A stretch of DNA of 60,662 nucleotides from an uncultured Flavonifractor sp. (GCF_944385615.1 NZ_CALWXV010000008.1:1-60662); one strand, 5' to 3'; shown: positions 1 through 8,451, counted from the first letter of the stretch. Numbers and translations are program-made. Notes: generated by a model from the sequence alone, not told the origin.

Positions 1-14
1 CTCACCACCTCCTC
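1..14 (-). promoter_or_regulatory. Ribosome binding site of a gene beyond the left edge
   Basis: Read on the minus strand this is GAGGAGGTGGTGAG, a full Shine-Dalgarno sequence running up to the window edge. A minus-strand gene should start within a few bases to the left. It follows the rplT hairpins, so it is probably a separate unit or a readthrough gene. Confidence 0.5.
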
Positions 15-33
15 TATTTTATCTCATCTAAAT

Positions 34-62
34 GAAAAAGCCCAGCTTTTGCTGGACTTTTT
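34..62 (-). terminator. Hairpin with A/T flanks downstream of rplT
   Basis: The sequence forms AAAAAG-CCCAGC / GCTGGA-CTTTTT around a TTTT loop with one C-A mismatch. The T-rich flank on either strand makes it a plausible intrinsic terminator for the rplT operon. Confidence 0.6.
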
Positions 63-70
63 CGACAGGC

Positions 71-109
71 TGAAGCCTCCGGTTTTCATCTTGAAAACCG
101 GAGGCTTGC
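71..109 (-). terminator. Perfect 15-bp stem just after rplT
   Basis: AAGCCTCCGGTTTTC pairs with GAAAACCGGAGGCTT around a five-base loop, immediately after the rplT stop. There is no long T run directly after it, so it may stabilise the 3' end of the mRNA or act together with the hairpin at 34-62. Confidence 0.5.
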
Positions 110-141
110 TATTTTCGCTATCCCGCAGGAAAACGGGGCAC

Positions 142-498
142 TCAGGCCAGCTGAGCCTTGGCCATGTCGGTCAGGGCGGTGAAGGCGGCCTTGTCGTTGA
201 CAGCCAGCTCGGCCAGCATCTTGCGGTTGATGGCCACGCCGGCCTTCTTCAGGCCGTTCATGAAGGTGGAATAGTTCATGCCGTTCATCTTGCAGGCGGC
301 GGAGATACGGGTGATCCACAGGGAGCGGAAGTCACGCTTCTTCAGCCGGCGGCCGGTGTAGGCGTAGGTCAGGGACTTCATGACCTGCTCGTTGGCCATC
401 TTGAAGTGCTTGCTCTTGGCGCCCCAGTAGCCCTTGGCCAGCTTGAGGATCTTATTTCTTCTCTTGCGCGTCATCATCGCGCCTTTAACTCTAGCCAT
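142..498 (-). CDS. rplT: 50S ribosomal protein L20
   Basis: The 118-residue basic protein begins [16 protein letters not shown] and carries the L20 core (GYWGAKSK near residues 24-31, [16 protein letters not shown] near 50-65), which binds 23S rRNA early in assembly of the large subunit. Length is normal for the family. It is the last gene of the infC-rpmI-rplT operon, 41 bases after rpmI. In Firmicutes L20 represses its own operon through the infC leader, and a matching attenuator is seen at 1347-1379. Identification is secure. Confidence 0.97.
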   Translation of the reverse strand: MARVKGAMMTRKRRNKILKLAKGYWGAKSKHFKMANEQVMKSLTYAYTGRRLKKRDFRSLWITRISAACKMNGMNYSTFMNGLKKAGVAINRKMLAELAVNDKAAFTALTDMAKAQLA

Positions 499-539
499 TG
501 TAAAAAGCCTCCTATGTTAAGGTAAAAGTGGGAATTATC

Positions 540-743
540 TTATTTGTAGGGGATCATGCGCTTGATGGCGGGCTCGTTGGTCTTGTCCGCATAAGCGCCG
601 GCGCGGAGGCCTCTCTTACGCTTGGTGTCCTTGCCGTGGCCGTTGAGCAGGTGGGACTTGAACGCATGGGCGCGCTTGACCTTGCCGGACTTGGTCAGGC
701 TGAATCTCTTCTTCGCGCCGGAGTGAGTTTTCAGTTTAGGCAT
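540..743 (-). CDS. rpmI: 50S ribosomal protein L35
   Basis: The 67-residue protein begins MPKLKTHSGAKKRF and has the L35 pattern of a basic N-terminal half, the HLLNGHGKDTKRKRGLR stretch and a C-terminal IKRMIPYK. It is a component of the large ribosomal subunit. It lies between infC and rplT, the usual Firmicute order, 39 bases after the infC stop, so it is co-transcribed and under the same leader control. Confidence 0.97.
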   Translation of the reverse strand: MPKLKTHSGAKKRFSLTKSGKVKRAHAFKSHLLNGHGKDTKRKRGLRAGAYADKTNEPAIKRMIPYK

Positions 744-782
744 GGTGGTTAACTCCTTTGTCTTTGGATTTCAGAAACCGCC

Positions 783-1316
783 TCAGGACTTCTTATTGTC
801 CTTGGCGACCTTGGGAGAGAGGAACATGGACATATGCCGTCCGTCCAGCTTGGGGTCCTTATCCAACGCGGCCACCTCGCTGCACTGTTCCGCGAACTTG
901 AGCAGCAGGCCCTTGCCGATATCGGTGTGGGCCATCTCGCGGCCGCGGAAGCGGACGGTGACCTTCACCCGATTCCCCTGGGTCAGGAACTTCTGGGCGT
1001 TGCGGAGCTTGACGTTAAAATCGTTCACGTCGATGCCCGGCGACATGCGGACTTCCTTGATCTCTACGACATGCTGATTCTTCCGGGCCTCTTTTTCCCG
1101 CTTGGTCTGCTCGAACTTGTACTTGCCATAGTCCATGAGCTTACACACGGGGGGCACGGCATTGGGAGAGATCTTCACCAGGTCCAGGTTCTGCTCGATG
1201 GCACGCTCCAGCGCCTCACGGGCGGACATGATCCCCAGCTGCTCGCCGCTGTCGGAGACAAGCCGGACCTCCTTGTCGCGGATCTCTTCGTTGATTTGAT
1301 GACCCTGTTTGCTGAT
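783..1316 (-). CDS. infC: Translation initiation factor IF-3, with ATC start
   Basis: This 177-residue protein has the N domain (INEEIRDKEVRLV, AREALERAIEQNLDLVKISPNAVPPVCKLMDYGKYKFE) and the C domain (VKVTVRFRGREMAHTDIG, LDGRHMSMFLSPK) of IF-3, which binds the 30S subunit and proofreads start codons. Upstream translation stays open for about 57 codons but looks non-coding and crosses a terminator hairpin. The best start is an ATC codon at 1316, eight bases after a GGAGGT ribosome site. Non-canonical AUU/AUC/AUA starts on infC are a known device that lets IF-3 limit its own synthesis. First gene of infC-rpmI-rplT. Confidence 0.93.
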   Translation of the reverse strand: MSKQGHQINEEIRDKEVRLVSDSGEQLGIMSAREALERAIEQNLDLVKISPNAVPPVCKLMDYGKYKFEQTKREKEARKNQHVVEIKEVRMSPGIDVNDFNVKLRNAQKFLTQGNRVKVTVRFRGREMAHTDIGKGLLLKFAEQCSEVAALDKDPKLDGRHMSMFLSPKVAKDNKKS

Positions 1317-1483
1317 ACGAAAGCACCTCCAATTCACTTCTGCATACAAAAACGCGGTTACCGATCCGGTACCCGCGCCACAACAGAACAGCAACGCCGA
1401 ACACACGGCGCGCTGCTGACCTTGTTGACCTCTTTGCTTGCTGCTGGAGGTGAGGACGGGGGTACCTTCCTGCTTTATTGTGC
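1317..1483 (-). ncRNA. infC leader / L20-type attenuator
   Basis: The transcript leader is about 165 nt. On the minus strand a stem of the form CGCGGGTACC-GGAT-CGGTAACCGCG followed by TTTTTG (1347-1379) is an intrinsic terminator placed just before the infC ribosome site. GC-rich segments upstream (about 1386-1440) could form the competing fold. This matches the L20-dependent transcription attenuation known for infC-rpmI-rplT leaders in Firmicutes. The terminator is seen directly; L20 binding is inferred from the operon type. Confidence 0.75.
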
Positions 1484-1489
1484 CCAAAT

Positions 1490-1518
1490 AGTATATCAGA
1501 GTAAAAAAGCAATGTCAA
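1490..1518 (-). promoter_or_regulatory. SigA promoter of infC-rpmI-rplT
   Basis: On the minus strand a TTGACA box (1513-1518) is followed after 17 bases by TATACT (1490-1495). Transcription would begin near 1483. Spacing and boxes are near consensus. Confidence 0.85.
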
Positions 1519-1604
1519 GTATCAAATGGGAGAAAAAAGAGAGGCTACTTTGTGCTTTCTTTTTTGGCAAAATTGTGGCAGAATGGGGAAGAGGAGGGAG
1601 AATT

Positions 1605-3536
1605 ATGGTGCAGAAAGGCTTGAAGCGAATTTTTTTGGCGGTTTTGGCGGCTGCTTTGCTAGCGCTGGCCTGTCCCGCCTGGGGGGCGTCGGGGGAGAGC
1701 CATGACGCGGTGATTTTATTTACCCACGATACCCATGACCACTTCTATCCGGCGCCTTCGGAGGACGGCGGCGAATACGGCGGCTATATCCGCCTGGCTA
1801 CCCTGCTGAAGCAGGAGCGGGTGAAGTACCCCGACGCCATCACTGTGGACGGGGGCGACTTCTCCATGGGCACCCTGTTCCAGACCATCTATGCCACCCA
1901 GGCCCCTGAACTGCGGGCTCTGGGAGCCATGGGGTATGATGTGACCACGCTGGGCAACCATGAATTTGACTACCGGGCCGCCGGTCTGGCGCAGATGCTG
2001 GAGACGGCGGCGGCCAGCGGCAGCCCGGTTCCCGCCATCGTGCAGTCCAACGGCACTGTGCTGGATGGGACGGGGAGCCAGGAGCTGAAGCAGGCCATGG
2101 AGGACTACGGGGTACAGGATCATATCATCCTCACCCGTGGTGGGATCAACTATGGCATTTTTGGCCTGATGGGAGAGGACGCCGACGCCTGCGCGCCCAT
2201 GTCCGGTATGGCATTTGAACCGGTGGCCGACGCCGCCCGGCGGGCGGTGGCGGAGCTGGAGGAGGAGCTGGCCCAGCTGGAGGGTCCCTCCCTCATCGTC
2301 TGCCTGTCCCATACCGGCACGGAGAACGGAAAGGGCGAGGACTACGAGCTGGCCAAGGCGGTGGACGGCATTGACGTCATCATCTCGGGCCACACCCATT
2401 CCACCCTGGAGGAGCCCGTTCAGGTCAACGATACCCTGATCGTCTCCTGTGGGGAGTACACCACCAATCTTGGAGTGCTGGAGCTGAAACTGGACGGCAC
2501 AGGCGCCGTCACCGATTTTGATTACCGGCTGGTGCCGGTGGACGAGACGGTAAGCGCCGACGCCGATATGGAGCGGCTGGCGCAGTCCTTCCAGCCCATG
2601 GTGGAGAAGGAATATCTCTCCCAGTTTGGCCTGACCTTTGACCAGGTGCTGGCTCAGTCCACCTTTGATTTTACCCCCATCTCCCAGTTTGGAAAGGAAC
2701 ACCGGGAGGATACCCTGGGCAATCTGATTGCCGACTCCTATGTGTACGCAGTGCAGCAGGCGGAAGGGGAGAACTATGTGCCGGTGGACTTTGCGGTGGT
2801 GGCGGCGGGGGTGATCCGGGAGTCCTTTTCCGCTGGGGAGATCACCACGTCCGATGTGTTCAACGTGTCCTCTCTGGGGTCGGGGGCCAACGGCTCACCG
2901 GGCTATCCCCTGATCTCTGTGTGGATCACCGGCCGGGAGCTGAAGGATGCCTTTGAAGTGGACGCCTCGGTCACCAGTTTGATGCCTGCCGCCCAAATCT
3001 ACGGCGCGGGGATGACCTGGACCTGGAACCCCCACCGGATACTGCTCAACCGGGTGAACGACTGCGCCCAGGTGCTGCCCGATGGAACTACTGTTCCGCT
3101 GGAGGACGACAAGCTTTACCGGGTGGTCACCGGGCTTTACACCGGCCAGATGCTGGGCACGGTGAACGACCAGTCCTTTGGTATCCTCACCATCACGCCC
3201 AAGGACGCCCAGGGTAACGAGGTGACCAATTTTGAGGATCAGATCATCTACACCCCCAACGGCTCCGAATTGAAAGAATGGTACGCTTTGGCCACCTATC
3301 TTCAGTCCATGGGAACGGTGGACGGACGCTATGCCGCGCCGGAGGGCCGCAAGGTGGAGGATCTGTCCTGGAATCCTGTCAATCTGCTGAAGGGCCTCAA
3401 CCTGATCGGATGGATCGCTCTGGTAGTATGTCTGGCAGTGCTGGCCCTCATCATGTTTATTGTGTACCGGCTGGTTACCCGGAAAAGCCGCAGACATGGC
3501 GGCAAGAGGAGCGGATACCGTCCCTATCGGGGATAA
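1605..3536 (+). CDS. Membrane-anchored 5'-nucleotidase / metallophosphoesterase
   Basis: The 643-residue protein starts with a signal peptide (residues 1-28, KR followed by a long Ala/Leu stretch). The calcineurin-like metal site follows: FTHDTHDHF, DGGDFSMGT, GNHEFDY, CLSHTGT and SGHTHSTLEE. The second half is the 5'-nucleotidase C-terminal substrate domain. A transmembrane helix near residues 598-622 and a basic tail (RKSRRHGGKR) keep it on the outer face of the membrane. It probably hydrolyses extracellular nucleotides to nucleosides for uptake. The start was chosen because GAGGAGGGAG lies just upstream and the signal peptide follows; the longer open frame upstream overlaps infC antisense. 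Monocistronic, with a terminator at 3567. Confidence 0.88.
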   Translation: MVQKGLKRIFLAVLAAALLALACPAWGASGESHDAVILFTHDTHDHFYPAPSEDGGEYGGYIRLATLLKQERVKYPDAITVDGGDFSMGTLFQTIYATQAPELRALGAMGYDVTTLGNHEFDYRAAGLAQMLETAAASGSPVPAIVQSNGTVLDGTGSQELKQAMEDYGVQDHIILTRGGINYGIFGLMGEDADACAPMSGMAFEPVADAARRAVAELEEELAQLEGPSLIVCLSHTGTENGKGEDYELAKAVDGIDVIISGHTHSTLEEPVQVNDTLIVSCGEYTTNLGVLELKLDGTGAVTDFDYRLVPVDETVSADADMERLAQSFQPMVEKEYLSQFGLTFDQVLAQSTFDFTPISQFGKEHREDTLGNLIADSYVYAVQQAEGENYVPVDFAVVAAGVIRESFSAGEITTSDVFNVSSLGSGANGSPGYPLISVWITGRELKDAFEVDASVTSLMPAAQIYGAGMTWTWNPHRILLNRVNDCAQVLPDGTTVPLEDDKLYRVVTGLYTGQMLGTVNDQSFGILTITPKDAQGNEVTNFEDQIIYTPNGSELKEWYALATYLQSMGTVDGRYAAPEGRKVEDLSWNPVNLLKGLNLIGWIALVVCLAVLALIMFIVYRLVTRKSRRHGGKRSGYRPYRG

Positions 3537-3566
3537 GTTGACAAGAGATAGAGAAAGAAAAGATGG

Positions 3567-3603
3567 AGCGCCTGCCCTGGTTTCATGCCGGGGCAGGCGC
3601 TTT
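3567..3603 (+). terminator. Intrinsic terminator of the 5'-nucleotidase gene
   Basis: AGCGCCTGCCC pairs with GGGCAGGCGCT, followed by TTCT. It lies between the nucleotidase gene and the sigma-54 activator gene. Confidence 0.75.
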
Positions 3604-3667
3604 CTGTTCTATCTGAGGCCGATTGACAAACAGAGTATAATCAACATGACAAAAAGGGGGGACTGCT

Positions 3668-5011
3668 ATGGAACTGAATACCGACGCCAAAGCTGCCTTC
3701 GACGCCATGCGGGAGGGAATCACCATCATTGATACGGAAGGGCGGCTGGTGTTCTGCAACCACGCCTATCTGGAGTTTCTGCGCAAGGAGCTGGGGGAGC
3801 CTCTGGGCCCTGTGGAGGGAAAGGTGCTGCGAGACCTGCGCCCCGGCGCCCGGCTGCCCGATGTGCTGAAGGCGGGCAAGCCCATTTTGCACATCACCCG
3901 GCAGGAGATCAAGGATTTTTACTTTGTCAACCTCTATCCCATTTATGAGGAAGGTGTGCTGGTAGGCGGACTGTCGATAGTCACCTTTCTGGAGGACGCC
4001 TATCAGACCAGGGAGGAACTGGAGGCGGTGGAGGCCCGCAGCCGTCAGGTGCTGCGCAGCATCAACAAGGCCAACGGCGCCCGGTACACCTTTGACGATA
4101 TTGTGGCCGTATCGCCCGCCGTGGTCCGGGTGAAGGATCTGGCCCAGCGGGTGGCCGCCACCGACGCCACCGTTTTACTGGAGAGCGAGAGCGGCACCGG
4201 CAAGGAGCTGTACGCCCAGGCCATCCACAACGCCAGCCCCCGGCACGAGGGGGTATTTGTGGCCATCAACTGCTCCAACTTCAACGCCAATATGCTGGAA
4301 TCGGAGCTCTTCGGCTATGCGGAGGGGGCCTTTACCGGCGCCAAGCGAGGCGGCAAGGTGGGACTGTTTGAGGCAGCGGCAGGGGGGACCCTCTTTCTGG
4401 ATGAAATCTCCGAGATGGATGTGGGTCTCCAGGCCAAGCTGCTGAGGGCCCTTCAGGAGCACTGTGTCCGTCCGGTGGGAAGCATCAAGGAGGTGGAGGT
4501 GGATGTGCGGGTCATTGCCGCCTGTAATGCCAATCTGCCTGACTATGTGGCCGCCGGGAAATTCCGCAAGGATCTGTACTACCGCCTCAACACCTTTCCC
4601 ATCCATATCCCGCCCCTGCGGGAGCGGCCAGTGGATATTCCAGCTCTGGCCCAGGCCATTCTGGAGGATTTTTCCCATAAGCTTCGCCGGCCCTTTACGC
4701 TGACAGAAGACGCGGTGACCTGCCTGCAAGCCCACGACTGGCCGGGCAATGTGCGGGAGCTGCGCAATGTGCTGGAGTTTTCCGCCTACCTGACCCCCTC
4801 CGGTATCATCAACCGGGAGGCCCTCCCCAGCGATCTGGTCCAGCAGCGGGAGGATGTGGGCCTGACCCTGGCCCAGCGCACCCGGGCCTTTGAAAAACGG
4901 GTGATCCTCAATATGCTGGAGCGGAACGGTACCTCGCTGGAGGGGAAAAAACGGACTGCCGCCCAGCTTGGGATCTCTCTGGCCAGCCTTTATAATAAGC
5001 TGAACGGGTAG
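3668..5011 (+). CDS. Sigma-54-dependent transcriptional activator (PAS-AAA-HTH)
   Basis: The 447-residue protein has a PAS-like sensor (about residues 8-108, including ITIIDTEGRLVFCN), a short linker helix, an AAA+ domain (about 145-385) and a C-terminal Fis-type helix-turn-helix (about 405-447). The Walker A motif is ESGTGKE (174-180). GAFTGA (220-225), the loop that contacts sigma-54, is intact, as are the TLFLDEI Walker B and the LRERPVDI and WPGNVREL motifs. It should therefore drive a -24/-12 promoter, and one sits 208 bases downstream (5219) with three dyads between that look like its binding sites. Target: the CitMHS-AtuA operon. The effector is unknown; a carboxylate taken up by that carrier is the natural guess. 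Confidence 0.92.
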   Translation: MELNTDAKAAFDAMREGITIIDTEGRLVFCNHAYLEFLRKELGEPLGPVEGKVLRDLRPGARLPDVLKAGKPILHITRQEIKDFYFVNLYPIYEEGVLVGGLSIVTFLEDAYQTREELEAVEARSRQVLRSINKANGARYTFDDIVAVSPAVVRVKDLAQRVAATDATVLLESESGTGKELYAQAIHNASPRHEGVFVAINCSNFNANMLESELFGYAEGAFTGAKRGGKVGLFEAAAGGTLFLDEISEMDVGLQAKLLRALQEHCVRPVGSIKEVEVDVRVIAACNANLPDYVAAGKFRKDLYYRLNTFPIHIPPLRERPVDIPALAQAILEDFSHKLRRPFTLTEDAVTCLQAHDWPGNVRELRNVLEFSAYLTPSGIINREALPSDLVQQREDVGLTLAQRTRAFEKRVILNMLERNGTSLEGKKRTAAQLGISLASLYNKLNG

Positions 5012-5022
5012 TTTATTTTTCA

Positions 5023-5132
5023 ATTCTAAAATACTGGAAAGTGATTCTAATATTTTAGAATATCCTGTGGTTTCATAGGCTGTAGGCCGAAAATCCAGAA
5101 GAAAGGACTGGAGAATTCTAAAATATTAGAAA
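5023..5132 (+). promoter_or_regulatory. Three upstream activator sites, ATTCTAA-N4-TTAGAAT type
   Basis: Three 18-bp dyads share one pattern: 5023-5040 (ATTCTAA-N4-CTGGAAA, degenerate right half), 5044-5061 (ATTCTAA-TATT-TTAGAAT, perfect) and 5115-5132 (ATTCTAA-AATA-TTAGAAA, one mismatch). The first two centres are 21 bp apart, two helical turns. All lie upstream of the sigma-54 promoter and downstream of the activator gene, the standard position of enhancer sites for a bacterial enhancer-binding protein. Confidence 0.8.
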
Positions 5133-5218
5133 TCAGAGCGGGCGTTGCGGCAGAGCGGAAACGAGAAAAAGCGCCGGATTGCAAGGGAAAGAGCCGATCC
5201 TGACGGACTTTTATAAAA

Positions 5219-5235
5219 TTGGCACGGGCCTTGCT
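5219..5235 (+). promoter_or_regulatory. Sigma-54 (-24/-12) promoter
   Basis: TTGGCACGGGCCTTGCT has the -24 GG at 5221-5222 and the -12 GC at 5233-5234, exactly 12 bases apart, and fits the TGGCACG-N4-TTGCW consensus in every conserved position. It drives the CitMHS-AtuA genes, which begin at 5298. Confidence 0.92.
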
Positions 5236-5297
5236 CTTAATTTGGGCAGCGGCAGCTGGAAGAGGGGCTGCCGGAAAGATAAGAGGAGGTATCGTCT

Positions 5298-6692
5298 ATG
5301 TCACCCTTAGCAATCCTGGGGTTCCTGACGGTCGTGGTCATGCTGGTGCTGATTATGACCAAGAAGGCATCCCCGCTGGTGGCCCTCATCGTGGTTCCTG
5401 TGGTCACCGGCATCATTTCCTGTTTCTTCATCTCGGTCGTACCGGAGGGCGCCCCGGAGGGTACCCAGGGAGTGGTGGACTTTCTGGCCAACTTCAAGTC
5501 CCTAGGAGGTATGATTACCGGCGCCAAGGGCATTGGCTCTGTGGCCGCTACCGGCGTCATGTTTATTTTCTCCATCCTGTTTTTCGGTATCCTCACCGAT
5601 GCCGGTACCTTCCGGCCCATCATCAAAGGTATCCTGAATCTGGTGGGCACAGATCCCATCAAGATCGGTATCGGCACCGCCGTGTTGGCCGCGGTGGTCC
5701 ACCTGGACGGCTCCGGCGCGGTCACCTTCCTGATCTGTGTGCCTGCTCTGCTGCCTCTGTATGACGCGCTTGGGATGCGGCGGAGTACGCTTGCCACCAT
5801 TGTGGCGCTGTCTGCCGGTACCATGAACATTCTGCCCTGGGGCGGCCCCACCATCCGGGCGCACACCGCCCTGGCCGCTATGGAGGGGACGGAGGCCAAC
5901 GTTACAGAGTTCTTTATGCCGGTTCTTCCCGCTGTGCTGGTTGGTATGGTTTGTGTGTTGGTCATTGCCGCATTTTTGGGCAGCCTGGAGAAAAAGCGCA
6001 TTGGCTCTGTGGCGCTCCAGGCCGTGGGCCATACGGAGCAGGAGCTGACCGAGGAGCAGAAGGCCCTGCTGCGGCCCCATCTGTTCTGGGTCAATATTAT
6101 CCTCATCGTTGCCGCCATTGTTTCCCTGCTCATCTCCGGCTTTGCCCCCGCTGTGGTGTTCATGGTGTTCTATGTGCTGGCTACCGTCATCAACTACCCC
6201 AAGGTGAAGGACTCCAAGGCCCGGGTGGACGCCCACGCCAAGGAGGCGCTGATGATGTGCTCTGTGCTCTTCGCCGCCGGCTGCTTTACCGGCATTATGC
6301 AGGGTACCGGCATGATTTCCGAAATGTCCAGCGCGCTGGTGTCCATCATCCCCAACTCTCTGGGTAAGTTCTTCCCTGTGATCGTGGGTATCATCGGTAT
6401 GCCTGCCTCTCTGCTCTTTGACCCGGACTCCTTCTATTATGGCGTGCTCCCTGTGCTGGCCCAGACCGCCGAGGGCTTTGGCGTGGTGGGCGCCGATGTG
6501 GGCCGGGCTGCTATTTTGGGCCAGATGACCGTAGGTTTCCCCATCTCCCCCCTCACCGCCTCCACCTTCCTGCTGGTGGGCCTGGCCGGTGTGGACTTTG
6601 GCGAGCACCAGAAAAAGACCATTCCGCTGGCCTGGCTGGTGTCCATCGTTATGGTGGTCGTGGCCGTCATCATCGGCGGTATCGCTCTTTGA
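5298..6692 (+). CDS. CitMHS-family carboxylate transporter
   Basis: The 464-residue, very hydrophobic protein has about 12 predicted membrane helices and the layout of CitMHS citrate-metal:proton symporters, including the helix-rich N-terminal half (LAILGFLTVVVMLVLIMTKK) and the glycine-rich loops HLDGSGAVTFLICVPAL and LPWGGPTIRAH. The family imports citrate or related di- and tricarboxylates as metal complexes. GAGGAGG lies eight bases before the ATG. It is the first gene under the sigma-54 promoter and is followed by the AtuA pair, so its substrate is probably what AtuA acts on. Substrate identity cannot be read from sequence. Confidence 0.85.
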   Translation: MSPLAILGFLTVVVMLVLIMTKKASPLVALIVVPVVTGIISCFFISVVPEGAPEGTQGVVDFLANFKSLGGMITGAKGIGSVAATGVMFIFSILFFGILTDAGTFRPIIKGILNLVGTDPIKIGIGTAVLAAVVHLDGSGAVTFLICVPALLPLYDALGMRRSTLATIVALSAGTMNILPWGGPTIRAHTALAAMEGTEANVTEFFMPVLPAVLVGMVCVLVIAAFLGSLEKKRIGSVALQAVGHTEQELTEEQKALLRPHLFWVNIILIVAAIVSLLISGFAPAVVFMVFYVLATVINYPKVKDSKARVDAHAKEALMMCSVLFAAGCFTGIMQGTGMISEMSSALVSIIPNSLGKFFPVIVGIIGMPASLLFDPDSFYYGVLPVLAQTAEGFGVVGADVGRAAILGQMTVGFPISPLTASTFLLVGLAGVDFGEHQKKTIPLAWLVSIVMVVVAVIIGGIAL

Positions 6693-6740
6693 GATTGACC
6701 AGTTTTTAATCTGTTTCATCATTGGAAAGGAAGCTATGCC

Positions 6741-8087
6741 ATGAAAACCATCCGTATTGGCAGCGGAGCCGGTTATGCCGGTGACCGCCTGGAGCCCTCC
6801 CTGGAGCTCATCAAAAAAGGCAACCTGGATTACATCAGCTATGAGTGCCTGGCCGAGCGCACCATCGCCATCGGCCAGCAGGCCAAGCTGAAGGACCCCA
6901 CCAAGGGGTATAACGGCTTGCTGGAGCACCGCATGGAGAAGGCCCTCCCCCTGTGTTGGGAGCACAAGGTGAAGCTCATTACCAACATGGGTTCGGCCAA
7001 CCCCCAGGCCGCCGCACAGAAGTGCGTGGAGATCGCCCGCAAGCACGGCCTGAAGGGTATGAAGATTGCCTGCGTTACCGGCGACGATCTGCTGCCCGTC
7101 ATCGACAAGTACATGGACACCGAAGTGTGGGAAAACCACAAGCCGCTGAAGGAGCTGGGGGGTGAGATCGTCTCGGCCAACGCCTACATGGGGGTGGAGG
7201 GTATCCTGAAGGCCCTGGACATGGGGGCCGATGTGGTTATCACCGGCCGTGTGGCCGACCCCGCCATCTTTATGGCCCCCATGATCCACGAATTTGGCTG
7301 GTCCATGGACGACTGGGACAAGCTGGGCAAGGGGACCATCATGGGCCACCTGCTGGAGTGCGGCGGCCAGGTTACCGGCGGCTATTTTGCCGAGCCGGGC
7401 AAGAAAGATGTGCCCGGTGTGGGCCATCTGGGTTTCCCCATCATTGAGGTGTCTGAGGATGGATCCTTCTTTGTCACCAAGGTGCCTGAGGCCGGCGGTA
7501 TGGTCACTGTGGAGACCTGCTCCGAGCAGATCTGCTATGAGATTCATGACCCTGAGAACTACCTGACCCCCGATGTGGTGGCCGACTGCAAGCAGATTAA
7601 GTTCACCGAGATCGGCAAGGACATGGTGAAGGTGGAGGGCATCACCGGCAAGCCCCGCACCGAGACCTTCAAGTGCTCCATCGGCTACAAGGACTGCTTC
7701 ATCGGAGACGGTGAGATCAGCTACGGCGGCCCAGGCTGTGTGGCCCGGGGCAAGCTGGCCCTGGATATCCTGAAGGAGCGGCTGGAGCTGGTGGCCCCCA
7801 ACGTGTTTGAGGAGCTGAAGTTTGACCTCATTGGCTGCAACAGCCTGTACTGGAACCCGGATTACAAGTATCATGAAGAGCCCAGCGAGGTGCGGGTCCG
7901 GGTGGCCGGCCGGGCCAAGACCAAGGCGGAGGCCGACCTCATCGGCAATGAGGTAGAGGCTCTGTATACAAACGGTCCCGCCGGCGGCTGCGGCGCGGTG
8001 AAGCGCACCCGGGATATCGTCTCTGTGGCCTCCATTCTGGTGAGCCGCTACGACGTCAAGCCCGAGGCCGAGATCTTTGAAGTCTGA
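6741..8087 (+). CDS. AtuA-type protein, large component (DUF1446)
   Basis: The 448-residue soluble protein begins with the family signature GSGAGYAGDRLEPSLEL and keeps conserved blocks such as CVTGDDLLPV, ITGRVADPAIF and GGQVTGGYF. It belongs to the acyclic terpene utilisation AtuA (DUF1446) family, whose biochemical role is not settled. In pseudomonads AtuA is one chain of about 590 residues; here the C-terminal part is a separate gene at 8115. No AtuC/AtuF carboxylase is present, so terpene breakdown is unlikely and a carboxylic acid is a better guess. 48 bases after the transporter, same operon. Confidence 0.82.
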   Translation: MKTIRIGSGAGYAGDRLEPSLELIKKGNLDYISYECLAERTIAIGQQAKLKDPTKGYNGLLEHRMEKALPLCWEHKVKLITNMGSANPQAAAQKCVEIARKHGLKGMKIACVTGDDLLPVIDKYMDTEVWENHKPLKELGGEIVSANAYMGVEGILKALDMGADVVITGRVADPAIFMAPMIHEFGWSMDDWDKLGKGTIMGHLLECGGQVTGGYFAEPGKKDVPGVGHLGFPIIEVSEDGSFFVTKVPEAGGMVTVETCSEQICYEIHDPENYLTPDVVADCKQIKFTEIGKDMVKVEGITGKPRTETFKCSIGYKDCFIGDGEISYGGPGCVARGKLALDILKERLELVAPNVFEELKFDLIGCNSLYWNPDYKYHEEPSEVRVRVAGRAKTKAEADLIGNEVEALYTNGPAGGCGAVKRTRDIVSVASILVSRYDVKPEAEIFEV

Positions 8088-8114
8088 TTTTGGGACAGAA
8101 AGGAAGCGTCTGTT

Positions 8115-8414
8115 ATGAAACTCTGGGATATCGCCCACTCCCGCACCGGCGACAAGGGCAACATCTCCAACATCTCCCTCATTGCCTATGACCCCAAGGA
8201 CTATGAAATGCTTAAGGAAAAGGTGACTCCCGAGCGGGTCAAGGAACATTTTAAAGGTATGGTCAAGGGCGAGGTGGTCCGCTATGAACTGCCCAACATC
8301 CATGCCCTCAACTTTGTGATGTATGCCGCCCTGGGCGGCGGCGTCACCCGCTCCCTGTCTGTGGATATGCACGGAAAGGGCCTGTCCTCCTATCTGCTGG
8401 ACATGGAAATCTGA
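8115..8414 (+). CDS. AtuA-related small protein (ferredoxin-fold part of AtuA)
   Basis: The 99-residue protein begins MKLWDIAHSRTGDKGN, the signature of the C-terminal domain of AtuA proteins, and has the downstream ALGGGVTRSLSVDMHGK motif. The large and small genes are separated by 27 bases, so this is a split AtuA whose two chains probably form one complex. Last gene of the sigma-54-controlled operon; a hairpin follows at 8452. Confidence 0.82.
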   Translation: MKLWDIAHSRTGDKGNISNISLIAYDPKDYEMLKEKVTPERVKEHFKGMVKGEVVRYELPNIHALNFVMYAALGGGVTRSLSVDMHGKGLSSYLLDMEI

Positions 8415-8451
8415 GTGTTTCCCCTCTTCTCTCACATAGATACACAAAAAA

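Noticed and set aside
1317-1487. Extension of infC to the ATG at 1487
   Set aside because: It would translate through the leader terminator and promoter-proximal RNA with no conservation of IF-3 N termini; ATC 1316 has the correctly placed GGAGGT.
834-1604. In-frame extension of the 5'-nucleotidase to 834
   Set aside because: The extension is antisense to infC and its leader. The ATG at 1605 has a strong ribosome site and a signal peptide follows it.
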